A DNA stretch of 64,000 nucleotides from CAWJTV01 sp963845695 (GTDB lineage Bacteria; Planctomycetota; Planctomycetia; Isosphaerales; Isosphaeraceae): contig CAWJTQ010000010.1 in the NCBI GenBank assembly GCA_963845695.1, forward strand, positions 62,001 to 126,000, read 5' to 3'. This document shows, in pieces, positions 46,428-57,467 of the stretch (position 1 is its first letter; each line of letters starts with the position of its first letter). Under the pieces are notes generated by a model that worked only from the letters and a program-made list of their open reading frames with translations, was not told where the DNA came from and did no database searches. The position numbers were made by a program, and so were the translations under genes.

Positions 46428-48952
46428 TAAATTTTCCAGTGAAAACCCTCGAGCCCCTCGGAACGATCTCCTGCCCCTACCCTGGCCTGCGGCCGTTCCG
46501 CCGCGAGGAGTCGATCGTCTTCTTCGGCCGGGACGAGCAGGTCGACGAACTGCTGGCGAAGCTCGATCGGTCGCGGTTCCTGGCGGTGGTGGGGACATCG
46601 GGGTGCGGAAAGTCGTCGCTGGTGCGGGCGGGGCTCATCCCCGCGCTGAAGACCGGGCTGATGGTCTCGGGCGGGGCGCGGTGGGTGGTGGCGACGATGC
46701 GGCCGGGCGACCAGCCGATCCGGAACCTGGCCCGGGCCCTGATTGAGGACGGGGTGGTGGCCGGCCCCGCGGCTGCTGTCGAGCACACGACCGAATTCCT
46801 CACGGCGGCCCTGCGGCGCGGGCCGCTCGGGCTGGCCGAGGTCCTGTGCGACGCACCGCCACCCGGACAGAAGAAGCTCCTGCTGCTGATCGACCAGTTC
46901 GAGGAGATCTTCCGGTTCCATCGCGAGGGCGGCCGCGAAGAGGCCGATGCCTTCGTGGAGCTGATGCTGGCTTCGGCCGCGCAGGAGGATGTGCCGATCT
47001 ACGTCGTCCTGACCATGCGCTCGGATTATCTCGGCGACTGCAATCTGTTCGCCGGGCTACCCGAGGCGCTCAACGACAGCCAGTTCCTCACCCCCCGGCT
47101 GACTCGCGACCAGCGCCGCGAGGCGATCGAGGCGCCGGCCCTGGTCTTCGAGGGCCGGGTCGAGCCGGCGCTGGTCAACCGCGTGCTCAACGACATGGAC
47201 GCGGGCCCGGACCAGTTGCCCCTGATGCAGCACGCCCTGATGCGCCTCTGGACGCGTGCCGGCCACGCGTCCGCGCCGTCGAGCGACGCGGCCCCAGCCC
47301 CGCAGGGGGTCATGCTCACGCTCGCCGACTACGAGGCGATCGGCGGCCTCAAGCTGGCGCTGTCCGCCCACGCCGACGAGGTATTCGACCGGCTGGACGA
47401 GGGCCAGCGGACCATCGCCGAGGTGCTCTTCCGCGGCCTGAGCGAGCGCGGTGCCGAGGGCCGCGACATCCGACGACCGACGCCGTTGCGATCGGTTGCG
47501 GAGGTAGCCGGTGTGCCGGTCGAGCGGGTCGTCCCCGTCGTCGAGGCCTACCGCCACCCCGACCTCAGCGTCCTCGTACCCCCGCCGCCGACGCCGCTCG
47601 AACCCGAGACCATCCTCGACATCAGTCACGAGAGCCTGATCCGTCAATGGCAGCGCCTGCGAGCCTGGTCCGAGGCCGAGGCCAACTCGGCCGAGATGTA
47701 CCGCCGACTCGAGAAGACAGCTTCCCTCTGGCGTAAGAAGCGAGCTGGCCTCTGGGACACCCCCGACCTCGAACTCGCCCTGGAATGGGCGGCCCGCGAG
47801 CGGCCCAACGCGGCGTGGGCCGGCGCGTATGGCGGTGACTTCGAAGGCGCGATGCTCTTCCTCTCGAACAGCCGGAAGGCGCAGAAGCGCAAGCTCGCCG
47901 CCGAGCAGGAACGACGCGCCGCCGAGCTGGAGGCCGCCCGTCGCCTCGCCGAAGCGGCGGAGGAGCGCCGCCAGGTCGAGGAGGAGCGGGCCCACGACGC
48001 CGAACGAGCCGCTGTGCGGCTCCGCCGGCTCGTCGTGGCCTTGGTGGCGGTCGCGGCCGTCGCCGTGGTCCTCGCCGTGGTCGCGTTCATCCAGAGGGAT
48101 CGAGCATCTAGAGCCGGTTCCCTGGCGGATCGGCGGGCGGAAGAGGCAAGAGAACAGACCCAGGTTGCTCTTGAGGCAAGCCGAGAGGCCAAACAGCAGG
48201 CCGAATTTGCCACCAAGGCCAGACAGGTCGCCGAACAGCAAACGCGGATCGCAACCTCACAGCGGCTCGCCACTCTCTCGGTGGCGGAGCGAGACAAACG
48301 CTTCGATCGGTCGCTCCTGCTGGCGGTCGAAGCGTTCCAGACCGAGAACACATTGGAAGCACGAGAGAATCTTTACAATGCACTTCAGGACCGACCGGAA
48401 CTCATATCGTTCTTGCACCTCCACGAGGGCGACGTTTACAGCGTGGCCTTCAGCCCCGACGGCAAGACCATCGCCGCCGGAGTCTACGGCAGCTCCCGCG
48501 GGAGCGGTGTGGTGCTGTGGGACGTGGCCGCACGCAAACGCCTGGTCGACGAGCCACTGCCCGTGAAAGAGGGCTCCGTTGAGAGCGTGGCCTTCAGCCC
48601 CGACGGCAAGACCATCGCCGCCGGATTCACCTCCCTCGGCGGCGGCGGCGTGGTGCTGTGGGACCTGGCCGCACGCAAACGCCTCGTCGACGAACCACTC
48701 GCCGTGAAGGCGGGCATCGTTTTGAGCGTGGCCTTCAGCCCCGACGGCAAAACCATCGCCGCCGGGTCCCGCAGCGACCCAGGCAGCGGTGTAGTGCTGT
48801 GGGACGTGGATCTCGAATCCTGGCAGCGCCGCGCCGGCCAAATCGCGAATCGCAACTTCACCCGGAAGGAATGGCGAGAGTATTTCCCGGAAACGCCTTA
48901 CCACGCGACCTTCCCGGACCTCCCCGTTCCGCCGGAAGTGACTCCGAAATAG
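46424..48952 (+). CDS. nSTAND NTPase with membrane helix and WD40 repeats
   Basis: About 840 residues. A TTG at 46424 overlaps the TIR stop; GTG 46439 is an alternative start. After CPYPGLRPFRREESIVFFGR, the nSTAND N-cap, come Walker A VVGTSGCGKSSLV (~56-67), Walker B KLLLLIDQFEEIF (~151-163), sensor TMRSDYLGDCNLF, and the helical region with LPLMQHALMRLW. A charged coiled coil (AEQERRAAELEAARRLAEAA) precedes one membrane helix (VVALVAVAAVAVVLAVVAFI, ~537-556), another helical stretch, and three WD40-like repeats with VAFSPDGKTIAAG. Relatives carry more repeats, so some were lost or are absent. It probably acts as the ATP-dependent sensor that triggers the TIR protein. Confidence 0.8.
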   Translation: MINFPVKTLEPLGTISCPYPGLRPFRREESIVFFGRDEQVDELLAKLDRSRFLAVVGTSGCGKSSLVRAGLIPALKTGLMVSGGARWVVATMRPGDQPIRNLARALIEDGVVAGPAAAVEHTTEFLTAALRRGPLGLAEVLCDAPPPGQKKLLLLIDQFEEIFRFHREGGREEADAFVELMLASAAQEDVPIYVVLTMRSDYLGDCNLFAGLPEALNDSQFLTPRLTRDQRREAIEAPALVFEGRVEPALVNRVLNDMDAGPDQLPLMQHALMRLWTRAGHASAPSSDAAPAPQGVMLTLADYEAIGGLKLALSAHADEVFDRLDEGQRTIAEVLFRGLSERGAEGRDIRRPTPLRSVAEVAGVPVERVVPVVEAYRHPDLSVLVPPPPTPLEPETILDISHESLIRQWQRLRAWSEAEANSAEMYRRLEKTASLWRKKRAGLWDTPDLELALEWAARERPNAAWAGAYGGDFEGAMLFLSNSRKAQKRKLAAEQERRAAELEAARRLAEAAEERRQVEEERAHDAERAAVRLRRLVVALVAVAAVAVVLAVVAFIQRDRASRAGSLADRRAEEAREQTQVALEASREAKQQAEFATKARQVAEQQTRIATSQRLATLSVAERDKRFDRSLLLAVEAFQTENTLEARENLYNALQDRPELISFLHLHEGDVYSVAFSPDGKTIAAGVYGSSRGSGVVLWDVAARKRLVDEPLPVKEGSVESVAFSPDGKTIAAGFTSLGGGGVVLWDLAARKRLVDEPLAVKAGIVLSVAFSPDGKTIAAGSRSDPGSGVVLWDVDLESWQRRAGQIANRNFTRKEWREYFPETPYHATFPDLPVPPEVTPK

Positions 48953-49629
48953 ACCGCCTCCCCGACGGTCTCCCATCGATACAACGGCGATGCCGCGCGG
49001 TGAGATCGGTTGAACAGGATGAAAAAGATCGGTCGTGAAAACGGGGACATTTCGAGACTTTAGCACCACCACCGGGAGTGATCCCACCCTTTCTGATCAG
49101 GCCGGAGGTCGTGTCGTCCACGAAACGGACGATCGGATTGAGAGTCCACGAAAAAAACGAAGGCGTCGAAAAGGGAAGGACGACCTGGGACCGGCCTCGA
49201 ACCTGTAGCCTGCCCCGACTTTCGGTTCTGCCCCTGTCCGCTCTCCCGCTTCGCCGGTAGGATCGCGCTGGAGGCGAGCCATGATCGAACTGAACCTCGA
49301 GCAGGGGCAGGCGGTGGCGCGGAGCGAGTGGAACAAAAACGTGGGTCAGCCATTGTTGATGTTTTTCCCCCCGCCAGCGGTTCGTCCCGGAGGCCGAGAA
49401 CACCGGCGTGCTGGAGATCCGGACGTCGTCCCGGCCTACGGCTTGGGTACCGATGACGGCGGCCAGCCTTACGATGCCAAGCGATTGATCTTCAGCGGCT
49501 CGCTCAATCAGGAGATCGACCGGTTTCGAAAAGGACGAGGTCCTGTATAATGTCGAGGTCGGCTCGGAGTGTGCTACTCAATCGTGACGTTTCGCCAAGA
49601 GTCGTTGCTTCAGGCTCGGACGGATCAAA
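48953..49629. other. Intergenic stretch between two NTPase operons
   Basis: Several overlapping open frames exist, for example 49281-49550 starting IELNLEQGQAVARSEWNKN. None gives a recognisable family, and one further frame has RFVPEAENTGVLEIRTSSR. These may be a broken small gene. No repeats seen. Confidence 0.35.
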
Positions 49630-51004
49630 ATGAAGGAATTCCAGCCAGCGCGGCCGATTGAAGGATGTTGCGAATGTTGTTGTCGTCCGGCCGCTCGACT
49701 TGGGTGACCCCCGCTACGTCGATCTGTCGAGGGGCCGGCGAACCGATGAGCTCAAGCTGCTGAGGATCTGCCTGCAAGACCACGACGCTGGAAAGAATGC
49801 CTTCGCCAAGATTGCGTTCACCGGCCATCGTGGCTGCGGCAAGTCCACGGAGTTGCTCCGGCTCGAGCATGATCTGTGCGCGCAGTTCTTTCCATTGCAC
49901 TTCTACGCGACCCACGAAGAAGTACTGGCGGACTATGACTATGCCGACCTTTTCCTCTGGCTGGCGGACGACTTGGTGCGGAAGTTTCACGAGCAACAGA
50001 TCCCGCTCGATCCTCAGCTTGCGGAAGACATGGCCATGTGGTTCGCTCAGGTGACGGTCGAGGACGTCGAATCGGTCAAGAAACAGGTCGAGTTGAGCAC
50101 GGAGGCCGAGGCGAAAGCCAAGACCGGAATGTACTGGCTCAGCCTGGGATTGCTGGCGCGATTGAAATCGATGGTCGTCGGGAATCATGAACAGCGGACG
50201 AGGATCCGCCGCAACCTCCAGAGCTATTCCAGCGAACTGATCCGACGATTCAATCTCTTGCTGGACAACGCTCATTTTGCCCTGGAAAAAGCCGCCAAGC
50301 CTGCCAACCTGTTGATCGTGGTCAACAACCTCGACCGTCTGAGCCCTGGAGTGGCCGCCACTCTGTTCTTCGACAGCGGTGATCTGCTCAAGCTCCCAAG
50401 AGCCCACTTCGTCTACACCGTCCCAATTGCAACCATGCTAGCCCTGCGCAGCATCGGCACGGTCTTCGAGCACTACTTCACCCTGCCCATGGTCAAAGTG
50501 CGGCAACCCAATGGGAAGAGCTACAGCCCAGGAACCCAGGCGCTCACCCAATTGCTCTCGGCCCGGATCGATCTTGACGCGGTCTTCGCCACGAACGGGG
50601 TGGTCAGGAAGCTCGTGGAAATGAGCGGTGGTAGTGTTCGGGATCTGATGCGGCTGATCGACTACGCCCAACTCATCGCTCGCGCTGAAGATAGGGAATT
50701 CATAGATATGGATTCAGCCAAGAGGTCCGTCGCAAAACTGCGCTTGTATTTCGAGCAATTGCTGGTGCCGGCGGCGAGCTATTTTCCTCGCCTTGCCCGG
50801 ATTCATCACGTCAAGAACGACGGTTCGCGGCCCCAGGACGATTCCGAGAAGATCCGGAACGATCGGGAGTTCCTGAGCCAGTTATTATTCAACGGGTCGG
50901 TCCTGGAGTACGACGGTGGGGAGAGCTGGTACGACGTTCATCCCATCGTTCAACAGATCCGTGCCTTTCGGGAGGTGATTGACCATGGCTCCGGTCCGGC
51001 GTAG
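49630..51004 (+). CDS. P-loop ATPase (STAND/AAA-like), one frameshift
   Basis: About 457 residues. ATG 49630 gives KEFQPARPI and a shift near 49650 leads into VANVVVVRPLDLGDPRYVDL. An alternative is the TTG at 49658, in frame with the rest. Walker A is IAFTGHRGCGKSTELLRLEH. Further on are YDYADLFLWLADDLVRKFH, a helical region, LLIVVNNLDRLSP (Walker B-like) and MSGGSVRDLMRLIDYAQLI. This layout is of ATPases in STAND or archaeal-ATPase-like families that pair with TPR partners. The next gene's ATG lies 20 bp inside this one's 3' end, so they are translationally coupled. Confidence 0.7.
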
Positions 51005-52451
51005 AACGCGGAACCCACGGAAGCGCGATCCAAACTCCCAGGACCTTCGCGAGGTCGCGTTGTTCCTGGATCAGGGATCGGTTTTCCGGCTGGGCCTGGC
51101 GATGTACGACGTTCCGCAGACGCGTGAAGACGCGCTGAATCGGTTGGCGATCGAGCTGGCTGATCGGCCGGTCCATCTGCTCCGGCTGGACTTGAGCCGC
51201 GAGCCCGAGGAGACGTTCCTGCTCCGCAGGCTGGAGGATCTCCTGCATAGGACACTCGTGCCGGAAGGAAAGCATCCGGCCGTGATGGTCGTCGGCCTGG
51301 AGGCCACGATCGACTTCCGGCCGGCGCCCGGCAGCTTGTTCGTCAGGGGAGGCGAGCTACTCCGCAATGCCAATTTTCAGCGCGATGCCTTTCCCCAGCG
51401 CTGTCCGGTGCCTGTGGTGATCTGGCTGAATTCGGCCGCAACCACGGCCTTCGCTCAAACCGCTCCAGACCTCGGTCAATGGTGCACGGGATTGTTCCAC
51501 TTCGTCGGACCGGACACGGCTCGTCCGCAACTGGAGAAGGAATTGATCGTGTCGGGGCTGAACGAGAAAGAAAGGTTGCCCCGGGAGGAGAAGCGAGAGC
51601 GAATCGGAATCCTACGTAGTCTCTTGCTCGAAGTGGAGAAAGCCGCGGATCGAGACACGCCCGCGAACGTCTCGCGCCGGGCGGCCCTCCACTATGAGCT
51701 GGGCTGGGTGTATCTTGTCCTGTCGGACGCCGAGGTCGCGATCGAGCAGTTCGAGCGATCCCTGGAGCTCGCACGTTCCATCGGTAACCGATTGGTCGAG
51801 GAGAATTCGCTCGGTTCTCTCGGGAATACCTCTCTGGTCCTCGGCGACCTCGACAAGGCCATCTCTTACTACGAGCGCACCTGGAAATCGCCCAGCAGAT
51901 CGAGGACACGATGGGCATCAGCAACGCCCTCAACAACCTGGGAATCGCTTATGCCCGACTGGGAAACATGGAGAAGGCACTCAACGTCTTCTCCCGAGAC
52001 CTCGAGCTTGGCCGCAGAGAACGCGATCGACGAGGGCTCGGCCGTACGTTGAACAATCTCGGCATCGTCTGCCAGAGTCTGGGCCGACTCGATGAGTCGC
52101 TCGGATTCTTTCTTCAAGCGCTCGAGATCGCCAGAGAAACGAACGACCCCCTGGGGATGGGTAGCGCCACTCAACAATCTGGGAAATGCCTATCACGCTC
52201 GGGGTGAGGTCGGGAAGGCCGAGGAGCATTACCAACTGGCGATCGAGTCGGCGAGGAGGATCGGGGATCGCGGGACGGAAGGGCATGCCTTGAACAACTT
52301 GGGTGACCTGCTTGCCCGACTCGGTCAGATGGACAAGGGCATCGGCTTGCTCGAAGGGGCAGCACAGATTGGCCAAGGAATCCATGATTGGGAACTCGTC
52401 GAGAAAGCCGAGAGAAACTTACGGATGTTCCGGAAAGATGAGCGTTCGTAA
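50985..52451 (+). CDS. TPR protein coupled to ATPase, two frameshifts
   Basis: About 488 residues from ATG 50985. An N-terminal region (LREVALFLDQGSVFRLGLAM, PVHLLRLDLSREPEETFLL, CPVPVVIWLNSAATTAFAQ) has the look of an ATPase-less sensor domain. TPR repeats follow: ALHYELGWVYLVLSDAEVAI, ENSLGSLGNTSLVLGDLDKA. A shift near 51885 leads to GISNALNNLGIAYARLGNME and GRTLNNLGIVCQSLGRLDE; another shift near 52170 gives LNNLGNAYHARGEVGKAEEH. It ends RMFRKDERS. Role: probably target recognition for the coupled ATPase. Confidence 0.7.
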
Positions 52452-52660
52452 CGATCGGTGTCCGGGCCGTGCCAGGACGCTGTCGGATGCCTGGGTCGCC
52501 TTAGCGAACACGACACGCTCAGTACGCCGCCGACCGACGGGTCCGCCCGGCCCACGGCCTTGGCCACGGTCGATCTCGAAGGGCGTCCGATCGAATGTCT
52601 GCGGCATCGGGCATTACGCGCGGCAATCGCCTGCCCGCCGCGTCGTCAGCGAGCCCCGGA

Positions 52661-53704
52661 TCAAGGCTCGGGACATTCGATCGCCTTCGGCGACCGATTC
52701 AAGTCGCGGCGCGACCCGGCGATCTTGGCATGAATCTCGTGGACCTTCGCGTCCTGGATCGACACGGGGGTATCGAACACGAAAGCGTGCTCGCCGTCGC
52801 CCTTCTTGTTCCTGAGCAGGTCCTGGCGAAACGGATCGGCGATCACCGTCGCGACCAGGGTCTCTCCGTCGTAGAGGTCCACCGCCAGGCGCGTCTCCGG
52901 CTGCCCAGGATCCCAGGCCCAGCCCTCGATCCGCTGGCAGTTGGCGCGATCGAGGGTGCCAACGGCCGCCGGCGAGACAGCCGGCACCCCGCGTCGATTT
53001 GCCTCCCCGGCGTCCGCGTCCTTGAAAGCCTCGGCCCGGGCCGACCCAAACACCGCCCGGTAGGCTTTGCTTACGATAACCAGGCGCGACAGCTCGCGAT
53101 CCGACCAGTCCCACAGCCGTTCCCGTGAGGAACTGATGTCCGTCGGAATGTTGTCCCACCCGCTGGGATACACCGCAGCACCCAGCATCCGGACGCCGAT
53201 CGAAACTGCGATCAAGGCGAGCGCGACCGCATAAAGGAGCTGGCACCGAGCCGCTGCCCGTTCGAGTGCCATGCCCAGAACGATTGCCAGGAGCGGGATG
53301 ACCTCGGTCCAGTACCGCGGGCCGAAAGACTCGCCGGCCCACCACTCCGTGTAAGTCGAGATCAAGTCGGCGTGCGCGCCCAATGTCGCCAACAGCCACG
53401 GCAATAGCGTCGCCAGCCGCAGCCGGAACAACGCAAACGGAAGATAGCCCAGGGCCACGACCGTCCATGGAGAAAAGATGAATAGGCCCCGGCTCGGGCT
53501 CACCAGCGTGCCCATCAACCCCTCCTGCAACGGGGTCGCAAACATCGCCGATTCGAACTGAGAATACCGTCCCGTCGCGGTACCCAGATACGCCCGGTTG
53601 TAACTAATTGATCGAATAGCAGGAGGCCGCGGCCGGTTTGGCGTTTTCGGCGGGAAGTTCAGCCTGCCCGGCGAATCGACCACCGCGATCCCTGGTGAGT
53701 TCAC
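52661..53704 (-). pseudogene. Membrane glycosyltransferase (GT39-like), N-terminus missing
   Basis: The open frame begins without a convincing start at ~53704; family-like sequence begins near 53600 (FATPLQEGLMGTLVSPSRGL, FIFSPWTVVALGYLPFALFR). It continues with EWWAGESFGPRYWTEVIPLL, AIVLGMALERAAARC and LLYAVALALIAVSIGVRMLG, the C-terminal helices of planctomycete mannosyltransferase-like proteins. A soluble tail ends near 52661. The first several helices and the catalytic Asp-rich loop are absent, so it is a 5'-truncated remnant. The DUF1254 pair begins immediately upstream on the same strand, so their arrival may have cut it. Confidence 0.6.
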
Positions 53705-53717
53705 GGCGATTGCCCCC

Positions 53718-54759
53718 TCACTTCACCGGTTGTGCCTCCGGGAACGTCCAGGTCCCGTCGAGGACTTCCTTCCGTGGACGGTAAAGGCGGACGATGTAGT
53801 TCCAGCCCGGCATGATCGGCAGGCCGTTCGGAGTCTTGTCGTCGTAGCCGCCGAACTGGACGGTGACCGAGCCGTCGTCGCCTTTCTTCGCCGTGAGGTT
53901 GTTCAGCGTGTACGCGTTCTCCTCGTTCGGCTCGAAGTAGCCCTTCGCGTTGTAGACGCTGATCGACCAGAAGCCGTCCACGGGCACGTCCTTGACCGTG
54001 AGCCGGTGGACGGTGGTGCCGTCGTTCTTGCCCGGCGTGACGTTGAGGTAGATCGCGTCTTTCTCGGGATTCCCGCCCCACGCCATTGCACTTCCGATCA
54101 GATGCCGCACCGGATCGACCTGATCCTTGGTGCCAAACATGCGCCTTGGAATCGGGAAGAGTCAACCCCAGCACCAGTAGCGAGTCACGCACCTTCTTCT
54201 GGCTGGCTTGGTCCCAATTCGGCACTTCGAACTTGCCGGAAGCCTTCTGCTCCGCCTTGATCGCGTCCTGTAGCTTGTGAACCTCTTCGACATCCTTCCG
54301 GTTCGCGGGCTCGACAAGAGTGCGAATTCCAATCATGACGTACCGTGTGCCGATCTGCTCCTTTGAATACGTATACTTTCCCGCGCCGTAGACGACGGCT
54401 GGCACGTACTGGTCCTCGTTGATCACCTGCATCGACATGAATCGCTTGCCCGCGTCAGGCAGGGTGATCGCCACCTGTCCTGCGTCGAGGTCGAACACCG
54501 CCGCGGAATAGAGCGTGTCGCGGTTCAAGCGAATGATCGTCTGATTGTCGATCGCCGCAGGCTCGCGGCGATGGAGGAACGTACCGAAGCCGCCGTCCTT
54601 GACGACGTTGCCGAAATAGAGGTCGCTTTCGGCGCGGATGAAGTTCTCGACGGTGACCGGGACTGTTGCCGGCGAGGGAACGGGCTGCGCATGCGCAGCA
54701 TTTGCCACGGCCAGCGCGGCAAGGAGCGTCAAACCGGTGAGCGTACGTTTCGTCTTCAC
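53718..54759 (-). CDS. DUF1254/DUF1214 exported protein A, one frameshift
   Basis: About 346 residues from GTG 54759 with a signal peptide (KTKRTLTGLTLLAALAVANA, cleaved near AHAQ). DUF1254-like segment: VENFIRAESDLYFGNVVKDG, AIDNQTIIRLNRDTLYSAAV, RFMSMQVINEDQYVPAVVYG. Near 54142 the frame shifts to MFGTKDQVDPVRHLIGSAM. The DUF1214 C-terminal part follows with NPEKDAIYLNVTPGKNDGTT, VPVDGFWSISVYNAKGYFE, GWNYIVRLYRPRKEVLDGTW and a PEAQPVK end. Function not established for the family; the protein is probably periplasmic. Forms an operon with the next gene (21 bp apart). Confidence 0.75.
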
Positions 54760-54779
54760 GTTGTGTCTCCGTTTCGTGG

Positions 54780-56212
54780 CTATTTCACGCGGTCCAACGT
54801 CGGAGCCTCCCATTTCCCATTCAACGCCTCGTCCTTGGGCCAGTACAGCCGCAGGACGGCAAGGAAGGTGCCTTTCGGCGCAGGAAGCCAGTTCGACTCC
54901 TTGTTCTTGCCCGGCGACTCGTTCTGGATGTAGAGTGTCAGTCCGCCGTCGCCGTCGCGTTTCAGGTCCGGTAGCATCGGGGAATTGATCAGGTACCGGT
55001 TGAGCGGATTCGCGATGAGTAAACTCGCCGGCATCTCGTACATCGTGAGCGACCAGAAGGCGTTCACTGGTGGTAACTGATCGGGCGCGAAGTGGAGTGT
55101 ATAGCGGTTCCTGGATGCGTCGAGTTTCGCGCCATCGGCATCGACGAAGTACACGGGGTAGATCGCCTCCTCCTTCGAGTTGCCGTAAATTCCGAGCACG
55201 GCCGAGGTCATGCGGGCGAGGTAGTCGTTCTTCAAGAACTCGCGTGCGCCGAAGCCGTCGGCGCTGGTGCGCTTCCCTGTATCGATCTGGGTACGCTTAT
55301 ACTCGACAAACTCGTTCCAAGCGTCGGCCATGCCCTCTTCGACCGCCTTCTTGATCTCCGGAGACAGTTTGGCCGCGTCGAAAGTGCCGGTCGCACCTAT
55401 GCCGAGTTTGACGAATCGCGTCATCAGCTCTTTCTCGGAGGGGTGGGTCGGGCAGAACCGCAGCACGAAGCTCAGGACGTTGAAGAATTCCGGCGACGTC
55501 CGCTGCTGCTCGGGAGTAAGCGGTTTCAGAAACTCGACCTTCGGAGCGGCAGCCGGGACAGGTTTGCCGAGAAAACCAGAGAGAGTCTGGACCTGATAAC
55601 CCGCCTGAATCTTCTTGACGCTGTCGATGTCGTCCGGCTTGTAGAGCTGCGTTCGGTAAAGCACGAACGCGAATTCCGTTTCGGACCGGATCACGGTCTT
55701 GACGCCTTCGGGCTTCTCGCCCTTCCAGTTGGGACTGGCGAGCAGGAAGCTCCCGACCTCGTTTCCGGTGGTGCGACTGCCGACGTAGGCGAAGTTGAAG
55801 GTGTATGAATCGATGAATTGCAGCGAGTAGTAGCGGCCGTTCCCGACCGCTGGCACGGTGAAGATCAGCGGTTCAGCTCGCAGATCGCGCCGACGTACGA
55901 ATAGGGCGTGTCGGAATTTGGCGTCTGGATCGCCTTGTCCTCCGGCGTATAGACCCGCGCGTTGTTGTAGATCTGGTTCCAAGGTGCCTTGTACTCCGGC
56001 CCGCTGCGGTCCACGAAGTACGAGTACTGGATGCGGTAGTTATCGACAAGCGGAAATCCATAAATGTATGCCTCCTTCGCAATGGTGCGGGCTTCGGCCG
56101 GTGTGAGGGCGCCCGTCGCCAGCTGGGCTTGCGCGGCCGCGTGAACCGGCCAGCCGAGCAGGACGCCAGCCAGGAACAGGGCCGAGGTGCTGGGAATCTG
56201 TTGCGTTCGCAT
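54780..56212 (-). CDS. DUF1254/DUF1214 exported protein B, one frameshift
   Basis: About 477 residues, the usual length for the fused family, from ATG 56212 with AGAGGGG upstream. Signal peptide: RTQQIPSTSALFLAGVLLGW ... HAAA. DUF1254: AKEAYIYGFPLVDNYRIQYS, then NQIYNNARVYTPEDKAIQTPNSDTP region. A shift near 55868 moves to LRAEPLIFTVPAVGNGRYYS and QFIDSYTFNFAYVGSRTTGN. DUF1214: ASRNRYTLHFAPDQLPPVNA, FWSLTMYEMPASLLIANPL, GGLTLYIQNESPG. A C-terminal WPKDEALNGKWEAPTLDRVK end matches the sister gene. The pair is noticeably less GC-rich than neighbours, suggesting transfer, perhaps from Proteobacteria where these are common. Confidence 0.75.
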
Positions 56213-56598
56213 GGGTGTCCCCTCTGAAGGAAGTCCAGGCCGAAAACCCTTCTGAAATGTGCCGACTCCCATCCTATCCCGAGAACGAGACAACGGCAGC
56301 GCGCTTCGCCACTGGCGGCCGAGGGGCAGCAATTTCCGAAGTCCCCATGTTGGACATACGGTCGGGGCGGTGCTCGGCCCGACGACGAGCTGGTGGCCTT
56401 GCCGGGGGATTGAGCGCATTTGAAGGCCGCCAGCGTTGCCAATTCGGGGGTAGGGGGGCACGACAAAGGCCTCGATCTTGTCTCCAGGAGACTGGTCGGC
56501 GCATCGCCTGCGCACTGCGCCGCCCACCAGTCCTCGCGCGAACCCCCTTCACGCTTCCGCCAAGAGCGTGCACCAACCGGTGTGGCGCTGGGGCACGG
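56213..56598. other. Gene-free stretch upstream of the DUF1254 pair
   Basis: No gene or RNA supported. ORFs on both strands here are arginine/proline-rich shadows. The promoter of the leftward DUF1254 operon should lie within it. Confidence 0.35.
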
Positions 56599-56895
56599 TC
56601 ACGAGAAAATGGTCAGCCCTTTCGCGCGTGAGATAACCGACAACCGCCGACTATCGGGATCTTCGTCGTCCCACGGGTCGTCGCGACCCGGCGAGACGAC
56701 GAGCAGCCAATCCTCGATCAAGGCGGAAATCGGCGCGTCGAGTGGCTCTGCCGGGTCGTGTCCGGTGGCAATGCAGACCAGACGCGTCAGCTTCTCTCGA
56801 GCCGTCTCCCACTCGCTATGCGGGTCGGCGTCCTCCCGGCCCTCGGCCTCCATCCGGGTTTCCCAGGCGTCGCCGTCGAGTTCCGATTCGACCAC
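56599..56895 (-). CDS. Small acidic protein, unknown
   Basis: 98 residues, strongly acidic: MVESELDGDAWETRMEAEGR at the start and SPGRDDPWDDEDPDSRRLS near the end. It follows the gene at 56941-57467 by 45 bp on the same strand. No motif recognised. Acidic and small, it could be an inhibitor-type partner, but there is no direct evidence. Confidence 0.4.
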   Translation of the reverse strand: MVESELDGDAWETRMEAEGREDADPHSEWETAREKLTRLVCIATGHDPAEPLDAPISALIEDWLLVVSPGRDDPWDDEDPDSRRLSVISRAKGLTIFS

Positions 56896-56940
56896 GTCCC
56901 GTTCACACTGAAGATATCGGTGGACGGCGTCCGCGAGTTG

Positions 56941-57467
56941 TCAACTCCAGACCCCCCCGCTCTCGGAGACCCACGCGCGGCCCTGCGCCATCTCGACCGG
57001 CTCTTCGTCACCAATCATCTCCTCGACCTTGACGCGGGTCGCGTCGGACGTCTGGGCCAGTCGCTCGGCTTCCTCGATGATCTTGTCCAGGAGATCCGGA
57101 AGCTTTTCGAACGCCTTGAGCTTGGTCTCTCGTGGGCAAGAAGGCCAGAGCATCCGCTCTTGCGCAGGGTGGTTCGAGCCGATGCTCCGTCATCCACGGC
57201 GACGGTTTCCTTGATCACATGGATGCGAAAGGAGCCGCTGCCCCGCCCAAACGCGAGCGAGTGGCGGATCCTCAGCACGTGGTTGTCGTCATCGGTCCCG
57301 GCCGGAAGCTCCTCGTAGCAGACTTCGGCCGAAACCCCGATGTGAAGCTCCTCGACGAGGAACTTCTCCACCATGGCGACCAACTTGGAAGCTTGGTCCG
57401 TGGCTGCGTTCAAGCGCGGCGCAATCTTGCGCAGCCTGGCCATACGCCGTTTCAGCTCATCCGTCAT
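56941..57467 (-). CDS. Helical protein of unknown function, one frameshift
   Basis: About 175 residues from ATG 57467 with AAGGA upstream (MTDELKRRMARLRKIAPRLN). Frame one: KLVAMVEKFLVEELHIGVSA, HVLRIRHSLAFGRGSGSFRI. Near 57150 a shift moves to ERMLWPSCPRETKLKAFEKL, then KIIEEAERLAQTSDATRVK, ending near 56941. The two small genes here could be a functional pair, but I do not recognise either family. Confidence 0.45.
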
